Positions 12,601-24,475 of a stretch of 64,000 bases of DNA are shown piece by piece; position 1 is the stretch's first letter; every line of letters begins with the position of its first letter. The notes below the pieces were generated by a model. It saw only the letters and a program-made list of their open reading frames with translations. It was not told the origin of the DNA and searched no databases. Made by a program: the position numbers and the translations under genes. The stretch covers positions 11,249,453 through 11,313,452 of the forward strand of contig NC_087084.1 in the NCBI RefSeq assembly GCF_026151205.1. The letters are read 5' to 3'. The stretch comes from Bolinopsis microptera. Lineage: Eukaryota > Ctenophora > Tentaculata > Lobata > Bolinopsidae.

Positions 12601-15458
12601 GCCTTTTTTTTTTTAAAAAAAATATAAATTCCCCGGCTCTCTCGCGTTACAGCTCGAACCCCCCCCCCAATTAAATAGTGCATTGCGCAAACCCGCGGGG
12701 CACTAGCAGGTTATAATTTTTTACTGGGGGGCTCATAGCCTGTTCATCCACTGCCCCATTCCCCCCCCCCAAAATCTCAAGTATTCTCTATTTTTTTTTA
12801 AAAAACTTTAATTAACTTATAAATAATTATTTTCAAACTTTTTTAAAACCCCTTTTCGAAAATTCAATTTTGGGGAAGGAAGCATAATCCCCCCGGGCAG
12901 GCATAAAAAAAAATATTTATAAAAAAAACAAAAATTGCCCTTTGTGTTCTAAGCTTAAAACCCGCCAAAACTTTTAAAGGGGCGAATTTTTTAAATTTAA
13001 AATTATAGCCACCCCCCTTTTTTGCAGTTTGGCAGGAAAATTAAAATGATTTTGTTTCCCCTTTTTTAAAAAACCCTTACCCAAGGGACGGGCGGGGCCC
13101 CCGAGAAAAAAAAACTCGTCCGCGGTCTTTGTCAGGATTTTTTTGAAACAAATATTTTAGGGCAAAACACCCCTTTTTTTTGGGTTTAAAAACCCAGATG
13201 ATTCCCCTTTTCCCCCAGGGGCCACCCCCTGTGCGCCTTTTTTCAAATTTGCTTTTCTTTTAAAACGGAAAATTTTACGTGGGAAAAACAAAAAAAGCAA
13301 ACCAAAAAAACCTTTTTTACTAACTAGCGCTATTTTTTTGTTGGGTTTAAAAAACCTGCCAGGGGGGAGGCCCGGGCCCCCCGGGTTAAAAGTTGGGACT
13401 CTCGGGACGGTCTATTTTGGGAAAAAAAAAAATATTTTACGAAGTTATCCCCCCCGTTTAAACAAAAAGGGCTGGGTTTTAGGCAGAGGGAAAAATCGTT
13501 TTAAAATTTTTGGGGGAAGTATAATAGTTCGTGGCCCCCCATTTTTTTAAAATTTTTAGGTGGGAACTTGTCGGCAAAAATGAAATTGCAAAGGGTTGGT
13601 ATTGGTTTAAAACGTTGCCTTGTTGGCGCGTAAGGGGTTTGTATTGAAAAATTTGTTCCATATATCAGGAACCGTCGAAGGTCAACTTCGGCGCTTAGGT
13701 TTTTGGTAACTCAGGTTCGCGATAAACCTACAATGTTGGACGGCGCCCCTTAACCAATATTTTACGGAGCCCCCCTTAAATTAAGGCTAAATTGGTATTT
13801 TATTAAAAAGGATATATCGGGCTAAAACTTCTATAAAAGTGTCGATTTGTTCTAGCAAAACGGCTGCGTTTTTAGGGTAGATACTTAGTAATATTATTCC
13901 TAATATGGACCTTTAGAGTTTCCAAAACGTCTGTACTTGTAACCTAACGTTGGCGCAGCCATATCCTTACGCAAAACATTTTTAGAAGAAATGGGCATCA
14001 TTCAGGGATGGGAAAATCTTTTAAAAGGATGTTTACAGGTTAACCGCATTTTGGTTATAATTTAAAGTTTTTCAAATTTTTTGTAAGGTTCGAGCTTATT
14101 TTACATTACAGGTTTTTTGTTGACCATGTAAATGTTTTCTGGGCCGGCCGTGCTACTTTAAGTAGCATTTTGGGTCTTAAACATTTTTGTCCGTCCGTTA
14201 TTTAACTAGTGTCATGTTGCCGCAGGAAGAAAAGCGCCGCGCGCCCTACTTCGTAGCAAATTTGGGCATGAGAAAAGCGGCCCGTTTACTTAAGAAATTT
14301 AGACGTGCATACGTAATTTTGGGGTACTCAAGCAATTATGTGGTCATTCAACATGTTAATTCTAGAGACGGCGGATGGTGGACAGTGGCCTGAGCCGCCC
14401 CCATAAAAATCCGGGATTGGTTCCCAATCGTAGTGACATGTTCTGCGGATTCCTGGGTACATTCGTCTTGGTTTTTTTAAAAGGCTTTTCTTTGGTGATC
14501 ACCAAATCTTGAAAATAATGTATTAGTACCCTTACCGTTTGTTCCTAATGTCCCTGTAAACGAAAAAATGGTTAGCTACTTTAAGCGGGTGATACTCGTA
14601 AATATTTCTTTTCCATAATATTTCGGGACCGCGGGTTGCAATGCCCCTAGCTCGGCGTTTGCGGTCTGGTAGGTTGTAATTTTACAAGCTTTACTCAATA
14701 AAACTTAAAGGAAGGTGCCCTAGGTTGTCCAAAAAATATTAAGTATTGGCAATCCCCGTCATAATTTACTTTTCATCCCCTGGCTTAGTATTTAATTGTT
14801 ATTCTATATATATAGGAGGTTCGGGGGCGAGATTTGACAGGTCTCGATAGCGCCCTAGAGTTCCGGTAAAAACTGAGTGACAGGCTAAAAAATATGTATT
14901 TTAACCAAGCTTTGCCCATCTTGCAGTTGCCCCATTTTCATCACTATATCAACTTTAAATCTACAATATCAACTCCGATATCCACCAAATTTTTTGGACA
15001 GTTATGAAAGCTTTATTTGAAGGTCTTTACCAATTTTCAAATTGATCTTATTCAAGAAACCGGAGATATGACAGAACAATATGACATAAATCAACGAATT
15101 TCGTCAAATTACGCGACTTTTACACCTACTTTTGCTCCAAAAGCCGCGCACCATCAAATATGGCACATAGGCGAAACTCACTAATCTTTTCAAAAAGGTA
15201 TAACAAATTTGGTACTGTGAAAATTCTCACAGTCTCTAGAATTAGAAAACGATCATGGTACAAAAATTTTGAAAATCCGAGCAAGTTTATTTTTTATCGT
15301 GCACCCCTGGATAAGATTGAAGAGCAAATTTGTTATACTTATATCGTACATGGCGCGTTTTGCGTAGCTCCGCTACGATTTCGTTGAAGCAGCGACGACC
15401 TTAAGTTATCCACAAAACATAATGACTAGAGACATTTGCTTTGCCTTTATTGACTAAC
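9691..15458. other. Arm-1 MITE-rich intergenic region, degraded
   Basis: Counterpart of arm 4 from about 41.4 to 46.0 kb. It can be followed by scattered exact blocks such as CTATAACTATATAAGG (10675) and the direct match with arm 3 from about 14880 onward. At about 10560-10620 the sequence goes straight from the block before the hAT-like MITE site to the block after it, so arm 1 has the empty site. The 300-bp tandem repeats of arms 2 and 3 are also missing near 14880. No gene is supported. Confidence 0.6.
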
Positions 15459-15563
15459 CTTGTAAGAAGAGTTAGGTTCGTCCTCAAAATGAACCTCAGC
15501 AATAACTTTACTTTTAGCGTTTCCAGTAAACATGGATTCAGCTCTCTCCATTCGATGATCCAT
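15459..15563 (-). CDS. Orphan GFP-like first exon (paralogue), clean copy
   Basis: Exactly 35 codons from ATG to a splice donor (AAG|GTTAGT), with no indel. The product is closely similar to exon 1 of the GFP-like gene at 48246-48344: both begin Met-acidic-x-Arg-Met, share SKVIA(E/D)VHFED, end Ser-Ser-Tyr-Lys and use the same GTTAGT donor in the same phase. This is the cleanest of four copies (also 19945-20052, 36567-36666 and, badly scrambled, 41285-41374). I found no matching second exon (the GEG-containing one) between it and the GPCR, so it may be the stranded 5' end of a duplicated gene. It could also be an alternative first exon, since it lies upstream of the gene in the same orientation within each arm. 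Confidence 0.65.
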
Positions 15564-15929
15564 GATGCTTTCGTTTACTTAGAAATATGAAAGTGTGTTA
15601 TTTCGATATCATTGATCATGACCAAAAATTGTTCAACGACAGGCCAATCAATAAAAATTCGCCGTTAAAAAATGGTCTGCGCCCCAATAATGATGTTTCA
15701 TGGCGGATGCTACCGCATGCAAAATACTAATATGTAATAGTGTGCTGTTTTCTTTCCATTGGCATTATGTACAACTTTGAGCTTTGTAAAACTAACAGTA
15801 ATTACTGTTCAAAAACTAATCTATCTGTGCTTTCTGCATTAGGAAAAAGGGGGTTAAAATGCAAAAAAAATTTTTCCCCGAATTCCGTGCAACATCTTTA
15901 TTTCAGAAAACATGTACATCCACGCGAGC

Positions 15930-16245
15930 TGCTGTCTGTTGTAATAATAAAGTCAACTTAAAAGCAACACAATTACACCAGGACAGAGAACGGAACAAAC
16001 CAAATATCCCAAATTGCAATCACCCCCCATTATGTATGATGGTGTGCGAATAATAGGGATAATGGTTGGTGGGTGCGGGGGTTGACGTTTAACAGTGGGA
16101 AGTGGCGGATGGATGGTTCGCGGAGTACTGACATTTAAAATGCAAACTAAGGTTATCTCACAATCGTGCGTTTATCTCTTCTTTAACCACAATTTTAATG
16201 TCGGTTAAACGGGAGTTGGTTGAGGATTGGTCACTGGTATTGATT
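15930..16245 (-). pseudogene. Arm-1 copy of the single-helix membrane protein exons
   Basis: Reverse-strand counterpart of 39781-40118. The hydrophobic last exon is near 15930-16035 and the preceding exon near 16098-16245. Small indels break both frames. It retains the block encoding the Arg-Gln-Leu-Lys region and the AATAAA-containing tail. Confidence 0.5.
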
Positions 16246-16249
16246 TTAC

Positions 16250-16816
16250 CGTTTATAGCTGAGTTGAACAAAAGAAAGACCAATATTTTAAGCAAATTAT
16301 ATTTATATGTTGATTTGTCAATCAGCTATTTTCTAGCATACTCATTAGCTAAAAGTAAAACATTTGATTTCCTACACGTACTGTAAGTTATAAAACTGGG
16401 TATTATTAAATAACTAACATTAACAATTTACTTAATGCAATAAATAAAAATAAAAATTTACTAAAAATGTAATATTACATGGATTAAAAAAAACTAAAAC
16501 CTACAAGGCGGAGCAACAAAAAATGGTTGTCAGATGTCACAAAATACTGAAAACATCAAACTATGTGCTTACACGTAAAAACGTGTTAATCATTAATTAT
16601 TTAAACTATGTCTGGTATTTACTTAAAATAAATGTCTGATATGAAACTAATGAAAATAAGCGGTCACGGTCTTATTTCTGTTGCAATAACTAAGAAACTA
16701 TTTTAAGTATCAAGGATTCGCGAGGCAACTCATAATCATGATAATGAACATCTCACTTCATTTCAAAACAAGATTTACTCGAATTTTGAACCCCGCGTAC
16801 ACCAGTGATGTCCACA
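16250..16816. other. AT-rich spacer, arm 1
   Basis: Very AT-rich and close to identical to 37375-37930 in arm 3. It contains TTTTTACGTG near its hairpin-forming ACACGTAAAAACGTGT motif (16570). No gene is visible. Confidence 0.5.
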
Positions 16817-17694
16817 TCATGATTCAGACTCCAGCTGCGGCATTTCTTCAATCGTTCCTTGTTAAGGAGTTGTATTTTGTCAGCTATGTACTGCCGAGCG
16901 CTGCCCAGGTTCTCCAGCCGTGAAGTGCGGGCATCCGAGTCTCCAACGGACTGAAAGAAGATATTTTAGAACTAGAGATGAATTGTGAAGGAAAGATTCA
17001 AGGTTAGATTAGAGAGTTAGAGGCGAAAGTATATTTTTAGTGGAGCTCCAATTACATTATCTGAGCTGGAAACTTTTACACGGAGGCAACTATTTGAAAA
17101 TATAATGTACAATAATAAAACATCACATATCACTATCAGATCTTCAAGTTTAAAAAACACCGTTTTCTCACCGAGATGAGACTCACTCAATAGTGTTCTA
17201 GCGTTGTCCAGTATTAAGTTGACAGTCGGTCTATTTGGAGTCCCAAAACTCGGCACGTTGTTGCTCCAATTATTTAATCGTAGTGTTTATCTGCAGGGAG
17301 ATAAATTATTGTTTTTAAACTCATCGCCAATTCATTTCAATCAATATGCATTCATATCTACAATGTATTTATACAATTTGTCAACATGTACAAAATATAT
17401 ATTATATTATGTTTGTACCTTTAGCATAGGAAAGGTTGAGGATCCCTGACGGCAGTTCGTTCAGTTTCTCTATCTTTTTCTCCCGTATTTGATCTCAGAG
17501 AGTCACAGGAGTTATCAGCAGTGGACGTTTCCCGCAGATTACTCTGTTTAGCGGTCTCCAGCTAGTAACAGGCTGGTGAGGGGAGAAGTCCAATGGCTAG
17601 GTTCACTCACTCTCAGGTCCACCAGTCCGTTCACTACGTTGTACTTCTCTGACTTGGACCTGCCCAGAGACAGGGCATACTCCCACGAGTGTGG
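16817..17694 (-). pseudogene. Arm-1 copy of the coiled-coil gene 3' exons
   Basis: Exon C at 16817-16950, exon B at about 17172-17290 and exon A at about 17420-17694, reverse strand. The order and splice sites match arm 3. Exon C differs by one missing G next to the AAA run, which would skip the stop used in arms 2 and 3; I judge that to be a base error because two of three copies agree against it. Confidence 0.55.
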
Positions 17695-17775
17695 GGTGAG
17701 GTGAGTTTACATACTCCACCTCCCCCAGCCAACTCGTGGAGTATGCCCTGTCTCTGGGCCGGTCCAGTCAGAGAA
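17640..17775. repeat. Palindrome centre 1 (arm 1 / arm 2 junction)
   Basis: Sequence left of about 17705 is the reverse complement of sequence to the right. The turn occurs inside the 3' end of an intron, about 25 bases before the CAG acceptor of coiled-coil exon A, around GTTTACAT. The same turn is found at 38826-38866. The loop is only a few unpaired bases, so the arms could pair almost to the tip. Confidence 0.9.
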
Positions 17776-18613
17776 AGTTAAACGTAGTGAACGGGACTGG
17801 TGGGACTGAGAGTGAAGTGAACTAGCAGTTGGAAATTCTCCCCTCACAGCTGTTAGTAGGCTGGAGACCGCTAAAAAGAGTAATCTGCGGGAGGAACTGT
17901 CCACGCTGATAATCTGGGGACTCTCTGAGATCAATTATCTGGAGGAATAAGATAGAGAAACTGACGATCGCCTTCAGGATCCGTCAAACTTTCTATTCTG
18001 AAAAGGGTAAAAAGTTAATATAATTATATATTTTCGTACATGTTGACAAATTGGTTAAATACAATTGTAGATATGAAGCTTTATTTGATTGAAATGAATG
18101 GCGAGGAGTTTAAAAAAACATTAATTTATCTCCCTGCAGTAAACAGCTACGATATATATTGGAGCAACAACGGGGCGTGTTTGGGGACTCACAAATAGAG
18201 AATGTCAATGAGATATGGAGACAACGCTAGGAAACACTAACGATGTGTCTCAGTTCTCTGGTGAAGACGAACGGTGTTTAACTTGAAATTGTATAGTGCT
18301 ATGTGATGTTTTATTATGGTACATTATATTTTCAATTAGTTGACCTCCGTGTAAAGTTTCCAGCTCAGTTAATGTAATTGAGTCCACGGAACTCGAAAAA
18401 TATATATTTCGCTCTAAATCTCTATTTAACCTTGAATCTTTCCTTCACAATCATCTCTAGTTCTACATATCTTCTTTCAGTCGTTGGAGAATCGGATGCC
18501 GCCTTCACGGCTGTGAGAACCTGGGCAGCGCTCGGCAGTACATAGCTGAAAAATTCAACTCCTTCAACAAGGAACGAATTGAAGAAAGTGCGCAGATGGA
18601 GTCTGAATCATGA
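17729..18613 (+). CDS. Coiled-coil protein, 3' exons A-C (arm 2 copy)
   Basis: Three exons with consistent junctions: A 17729-18005, B 18140-18260, C 18481-18613, ending at TGA. Allowing for indels, A encodes a charged helical stretch (around LREELSTLI and LENKVEKLNDLL), B another (EILEQQ...IDDLSTEILDNA), C a third (SRLENLGSARQYIADKIQLL) and a tail ending PQLESES. Heptad-like leucines with many Glu, Lys and Gln indicate a coiled coil. The pattern is reminiscent of N-terminal regions of vesicle-tethering subunits, but I do not recognise the protein. The 5' exons are missing because the palindrome turns just before exon A. This arm and arm 3 keep exon C; arm 4 lacks it. Confidence 0.5.
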
Positions 18614-19223
18614 GGTGGACATCACCGTGTGTTCGCGGGTTATAATGCGAAGTAAATCTTGTTTTGAAATGAAGTGAGAGGTTCATTTTTCAGGATTATG
18701 AGTTGCCTCGCGACTCCTTGATACTTAAAAATAGTTTCTTAGTTATTGCAACAGATATAAGAACGTGACCGCTTATTTTTATTGTTTCTATCAGACCATT
18801 TATTTTAAGGGGTAAAAGAAAAAAAAAAAAAAAAAACAAAAAAAATAAAAAAAAAAGAACAAAAAAAAAAATACCAGACATAGTTTAAATAATTAATGAT
18901 TAAACGTCTTTGTTAGTGTAAGCACATGTTTGAGTGTTCAAGTATTATGTGACATATGACAACATTTATGTTGCTGTCCTTGTAGTTTTTAGTTTTTAAT
19001 CAATGTTATATATTACATTTTTAGTAATTTTTATTTTTATTTATTGCATGTAAATGTAAATTGTTAATGTAGTTATTTATAATACCTCGAGTTTTATAAC
19101 TGTACAGTGAGTGAGGAAATCAAATGTGTACTTTTAGCTAATGATTATGCTAGAAAATAGCTGATTGACATTATCTACATTTAAATTTAATTTGATTAAA
19201 ATATTGGTCTCTCTTTTGTTCAG

Positions 19224-19604
19224 ACTCAGCCTACTAACGGTAAAATCACATACCAGGTGACTTATCTAAACCCAACTCCCGTTTAACCGACAGTTAAATT
19301 GTGGGTTTAACGAAGAGTTAAATGCACGATTGTTAGATAAAGGAGTATGCATTTAAATGTAAGTACTCGCAAACCATCCTCCATCGGGCCAACTTCCCCA
19401 ACTTGTTAAGACGTCTCAAACCCCAGATCCACCAAAAACATTATCCTATTATTATCACACCTCAGACCATATGGTTGGTGATTGCAATTGGGGATATTTT
19501 AGGTTTGTTCCGTTTCTCGTTGGTGTTATTGTTGTTGCTTTATGTTGACTTTATTATGACACAGACGCAGCTCGCGTGTATGTTACATTGTGTTTCTGAA
19601 TAAA
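19224..19604 (+). CDS. Single-helix membrane protein, last two exons (arm 2 copy)
   Basis: Exon 19224-19358 follows a strong TTTTGTTCAG acceptor and ends AAT|GTAAGT. The next exon starts at 19466 after an intron of about 107 bp and encodes one long hydrophobic helix (around WVVIAIGILGFVPFSVLVLL) followed directly by the stop. AATAAA at 19599-19604 closes the transcript. Phases agree across the intron. The layout is that of a tail-anchored protein or the C-terminal end of a single-pass receptor. Upstream exons are not identified; it could be the end of the coiled-coil transcription unit, but that gene has its own stop. The family is not recognised. Confidence 0.45.
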
Positions 19605-19944
19605 GATGTTGCACGGAATTGATTACGATTATATTGCATTGTTAACTCCATTACCTAAGCAGAAAGCACAGATAGATTAGTTTTTGAAACGTATTTACTG
19701 TTAGTTTTACAAGCTCAAAGTTGTAACTATTGCCAATGGAAGGAAACAGCACTACTATTCACATATTTACTATTATTATTTGGCCTGCGGTAGCTTCCGC
19801 CATGAAACATCTTATTGGGGCGGCGCGACCATTTTTATTTAACGGCGGAATTTTATTGATTGGTGTCGTTGAACACTTTTTGGTCATGATCAATGATATT
19901 CGAAATAACACCATTTCATATTTCTAATAACGAAAAGGCGCATC

Positions 19945-20052
19945 ATGGATCATCGAATGGTGAGAGACTGAAATCCATGTTTACTGGAAACGCTAAAGGT
20001 AAAGTTATTGCTGAGGTTCATTTTGAGGACGAAACCTAACTCTTCTTACAAG
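19945..20052 (+). pseudogene. Orphan GFP-like first exon (arm 2 copy)
   Basis: Same exon as 15459-15563, here with several indels. ATG at 19945 and donor after 20052 are both preserved (AAG|GTAGTC, one base short of GTTAGT). Confidence 0.6.
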
Positions 20053-20669
20053 GTAGTCTTAAAGGCAAAGAAATGTTCTAGTCATTATGTTTTGTGGATA
20101 ACTTAAGGTCGTTCGCGGCCTTCAACGAAATGTAGCGGAGCTACGCAAAACGCGCCCATGTACGATTAACGTAACAAATTTTGTCTTCATTCTTAATCCA
20201 GGGGTGCACGATGAAAAATAAACTTGCTGGATTTTCAAAATTTTTGTACCATGATCGTTTTTCTAATTTAGAGACTGTGAGGATTTTTTCACAGTACCAA
20301 ATTTGTTATACCTTTTTGAAAGATTAGTGAGTTTCGCCTATGTGACATATTGATGGTGCGCGGCTTTTGGAGCAAAGTAGGTGTAAAAGTCGCGTAATTG
20401 ACGGAAATTCGTTGATTTTATGTCTTATTGTTCTGTCATATCTCGGTTTTTGAATAAGATCAATTTGAAATATTGGTAAAGAACTTCAAATTAAAGCTTT
20501 CCTTAACTGTCCAAAAATTTGTGGATATCGGAGTTGATATTGTAGATTTCAAAGTTGGATTATAGTGATGAAAATGGGGCAACTTGCAAGATGGCAAAAT
20601 ACGTGTCTTTTTGCTGTAACATAATTTTTACTGGCCGGGCGTCGCCTGTAATTCGCCGAATCTCTAGAT

Positions 20670-21285
20670 TCTATGAGTATGCTGAAAGCACAGTTGGTAA
20701 AGGCCTACACGGACCGCTACTAACTGACCAATCCTGTTTACATGCGTGTTTAGCTGGGACTTGAAAGAGTAAATAGTTATGCGGGGCATAGCCAATACAC
20801 TTACTTCCATCATTGAGTATATTCCCAACCAGAAGGAAATTCCTTGTGTTTGGAATCTACCAAGACGAAAGTTGTACAATCAGCGAAATTCCGAAGAAAG
20901 ATTTTCAGTAGTCTAGCGCATGGCAACCATAGCACGGAAATACTTATGAGTATTGCTGGAAAGCACAGTGTAAGGCCGACACGCGACCGCCTCTAATAGC
21001 CAATCCCTGTTTCATGCCGTGTAGCAGGGGATAGAAAGAGCTAACTAGTAGCGGCATAGCCTATACACTATACTTCTCATTGAGTATATTACCAACCAGA
21101 GGAAAATTTCCTTGTGTTTGGGATCTACCAAGACGGAAAAGTGGTTAAATCAGCGGGAAATTCGAAGAATCATTCCAGTTTAGGACTAGGCGCATTGCAA
21201 ACCACAGCCACGAAATTCTTATGTGTTTGCGGAAAGCACAGTGTAATGGACTTACACGGACCGCCTCTAACTAAGTAAATGAAAT
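20670..21285 (+). repeat. About 300-bp tandem repeat, two to three units (arm 2)
   Basis: Successive units share the blocks GCTGAAAGCACAGT, then GGACCGC, then CAATCC, then GAAATTTCCTTGTGTTTGG (with indels). Arm 3 has the reverse complement at 35355-35960. Arms 1 and 4 go straight from TCTAGATTCTATG to the sequence after the repeats, so the expansion is specific to arms 2 and 3. Confidence 0.7.
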
Positions 21286-21379
21286 GATAGCCTGAGATCC
21301 CCTAGGTAACCTTATATTATTATAAACTTGTCGTATGATACTCGTCTAAATTTCGTCGAAGTTAGCGCGCGCGCTTTTG

Positions 21380-22380
21380 CTTCTCGTAATGGACCCCGAC
21401 GGCAAGTGCTACGACAGCAAGTGCTACGACGGCAATTGCATACGAAGTAGCGCGCGCTGGGCCAAGAGCCAGTAACTATAGTTATATAAAAACTGGATTT
21501 ACCGACAAAAAATGATTTTTTAAATTATTAATTGCAGAGGAAATGTACTCTTTAAATGTGAAAAAGATTTTCCCAACATCAAACATTTGTTGATGCAGTC
21601 AATCAAAAAACCTGTTTGCTGTAGAATTTGCTGCGACGTTACAAGGACAATTTTGAAAAACTTACTACTATGTACTAGCCATAAAACTGCGCGTTTTGCT
21701 CTTGGAAAATCACACTTTTTTAGAGATTCTTACGGCCGTATCTCTAAAAATCACCTATTTGTTTTAATTTTAGGGAGGGGCGTCAACTAGGGGATAGGAT
21801 CAGGGGGGGCGCACAAGTGGAGGTTTTACAACCCTACCAGTACCAGGACGTGCGCGAGGTGGACTCGTCGACGGTCTGATATATGGAATAGATATTTTAC
21901 AAGTTCACCCGTTAAGCGCTTACAGCAACGTTACACCATGAATGTGCGATCAAGTCGACTAAAAGTAAAATGATAGCGGCACGAACTATATATACTTCAT
22001 AGAATTTAAAGATTATCATCTACCTAACCTGTTAAGTTTAACGGGTGATACTCGTAAAAATTTGTTTCAAATCAGGACCGTCAGACGAGTCCAACTTTGA
22101 ACTCGGCGCGCGTCTTGGTAGGTTTATAAAACCTACTAAAACCTAGCTTGCTATAGTATAGTATAAGATGTTGTTTGCTTCTATAGGTTCTCTCCACGTA
22201 ATTTTACTTTCCTGTTCAAGAAGCGCTGAAAAGAGCGCACAGGGAAACTGGCGTGTCAGGTAATCTTCTGTAAACCAAAACGGGTGCGATTGGCCGTAAA
22301 ATATTTGTTTCAAAATCCAGTGATCACGTCGTCGACGAGTTTAACTCGGCGCGCGTCTTGGTAGTTTTAAAATTTCAGAT
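21380..22380. mobile_element. Nested MITE cluster (arm 2)
   Basis: Counterpart of arm 4 42420-43440: GC-rich AGCGCGCG blocks flanking copies of a 15-bp GACGGCAAGTGCTAC repeat, then a fragment of the GGCGCC-rich hAT-like MITE, then inverted copies of an about 90-bp motif containing GTCGACG and CGCGCGTCTTGGTAGG. No coding frame is credible here. Confidence 0.6.
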
Positions 22381-24190
22381 CTCGAGTAAGGCCGAGCGTG
22401 AGTTTGAGAACGATTTTGTTATCCTTCGTATAAGGCAGTAAGTGCCGAACGTTAGGTGACATGTCCGTATTATTTCCCATTTTTGTTATACATTTGCCTA
22501 GTTTCATTTTGTATTTGTAACTGTGCTGTCGAGAAGCCGTGATGCTCCTCCAAACTAACAAAATCGGTTTTTATAATTTACAAAATCATCAAATTATCTG
22601 CCAAATATACGCGTGCTATAAGTATAATTTGACAATAAAATGTTGCGCTCGTTTGATGTTTGGCACTTTAAGCTTAGAAACACAAGTTCAATTAGATAGT
22701 GTTATATAAATTTTTTACTAGCCTGCATGATGATTTGTGATGTGCATGAGAAAAAAAATACACAATTCATTTTTTCGAGATTTGCGTAAAAGAAAAGCTA
22801 GATCATACAATAGTTTATGTTATAATTTACAATTTATTGAGGATTCCAAGTATAAGTATAATGTTCATAAAAAATTAAAATAGCGAATACTTGAGAGTAG
22901 GCGGGAATGACAGTGGTATGAACAGGCTAGCTGAGCACCACCCATCCAGTAAATTATAAGACTGCTAGTGCGCGCGTTGTAGCGCCATGCTCTATTTAAT
23001 TTGGCAGCGTTCGAGTGTGAACGCGAGAGAGCGAGAGTTAATATTTTCAGGAAGAAAAGCAGATGGGGGGGGGTGCTGAAGTTTAAAAGTCGATATTAGG
23101 GTGAAGATCGGTGTTCACGACATCCAAGGGTTCCCCTTTCCTGTTGGCAAAATTCTTACTTTGTTTTAGAATATTTTAATTGAAGTGACATGATGCGTGG
23201 CGATTATGGTTTGTAAAGTTGAGCGTTTTAAATTGAAAGTTGCAAATTCTTTTTAAAACTGCGGTAGGCTATAAGTATACGGATACCAGCCAAACCCTAC
23301 CGGCTGGGTGGTTTATCTCAAAAAAGTTTAAATACATAGAACCTTCCGGTTTTTAAGCAAGATTCCGTCTTGTAAATTTTAAAGTTAGCTCCCCACGAGC
23401 AAAATTTGGGACAAACTTAGATTCTGAATTAAACCGAAAAGTTTTGATTTTGGGCTAATAAAAGATCGCAGCCTTTTAACTTTGCAAAAGTAAAATAATC
23501 AATAGTTGTTGTCATGACTACGAGGCTAATGCAGGTGCGAAAGGTGAACTTGAGTGGAGCGCGCGGCGTGGCAAATGCGCTGTTGGAAAATCGATCATCT
23601 AGCGTAGCCGGCAGGTGGTAGGTTTTTGGGTTGAAGGAGGCTGGGGGACATTTATTCCTAAAACATCGTCGGGTCAATCATTTTATCAACGTGAATTGGT
23701 ATTAATAAAAAGGCGCGAATTGTTTTAATGCTTCGCAGCTTCATTACGATGTTTATATTTCAAAACAATTAATAGTGTACAAGTTAAAATATTTATTGTT
23801 ACCCATTTGTCCATGCTGTATTTTTAATTTTTATTTCACGTCTGATACCTAGTTTTTTTCTTAATAAAATTATTTCGTGGCTATTTGATGCTTGGTGTAC
23901 AACTCAAGTTACAAAAAAAGTTGATTTGCAAATTATGATTTTGAAATTAGTTTAGAAACAAGGCCTAGCTTCTAAGTTGAAGGGTTTGGGGAATGAAAGA
24001 GGAAATTGACCGTTTCTCTAAATGTGCTACAGAATTATATTTATATTTATATGTTATGATAGTTCATGATAGTGTTTCGCTGATCGGCTGTAAGTGCGGG
24101 GTTCCTTATATAGTTATAGTTATATTAGGCGCATGATGTTCAAGAGAGTACGATAAAACGATAGTTTCCAATACCAAGGTTTATGTATAG
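22380..24190. other. Intergenic stretch, arm 2
   Basis: About 1.8 kb matching arm 4 43440-45235. A G-rich run near 23060 (GGGGGGGG) has its counterpart in each arm. Reverse-strand frames near 23430-23680 differ in every arm and I do not accept them. No gene is supported. Confidence 0.5.
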
Positions 24191-24193
24191 GGA

Positions 24194-24475
24194 CAGTGGC
24201 GTATAAACGTTGCCTGTTGGCGCCCCCCTGTTGGGCGCCCCCTCCCTTTGGTGCCCCCTCCTAAAATTGAACAAATTAGGTGATTTTAAAGGTGACCCAG
24301 GTAAAATCTCTAAAAAAGTGTGTTAATTAGTGAAACCGTGCAGTTTTGCTAGTAGTAGTACTTTAGTTAAGGTTTACATAATTGGCCCCACATTCAAACG
24401 ACGATTTGGGGCGCCCCCCTAAGACGGGCGCCCCCTGCACAGCGGGGGTCAGCGGGGCTTTCGGGTACGCCACTG
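24194..24475 (+). mobile_element. hAT-like MITE, complete, with target duplication (arm 2)
   Basis: About 282 bp with inverted ends CAGTGGCGTA ... TACGCCACTG and GGCGCCCCC-rich subterminal blocks. The left flank reads approximately TAGGCGA and the right flank GTAGGCGA. The empty site in arm 4 (about 45232) has a single GTAGGCGA. An 8-bp target duplication with CAGTGGCGTA-like ends is typical of hAT-superfamily MITEs. It has no coding capacity. The same insertion is in arm 3 at 32236-32513. Confidence 0.8.

Noticed and set aside
17729-18613. Assignment of the coiled-coil gene to a named tethering complex (COG, exocyst or RINT1)
   Set aside because: The helical pattern is similar, but I could not find a family-specific motif, and the N-terminal part is missing.
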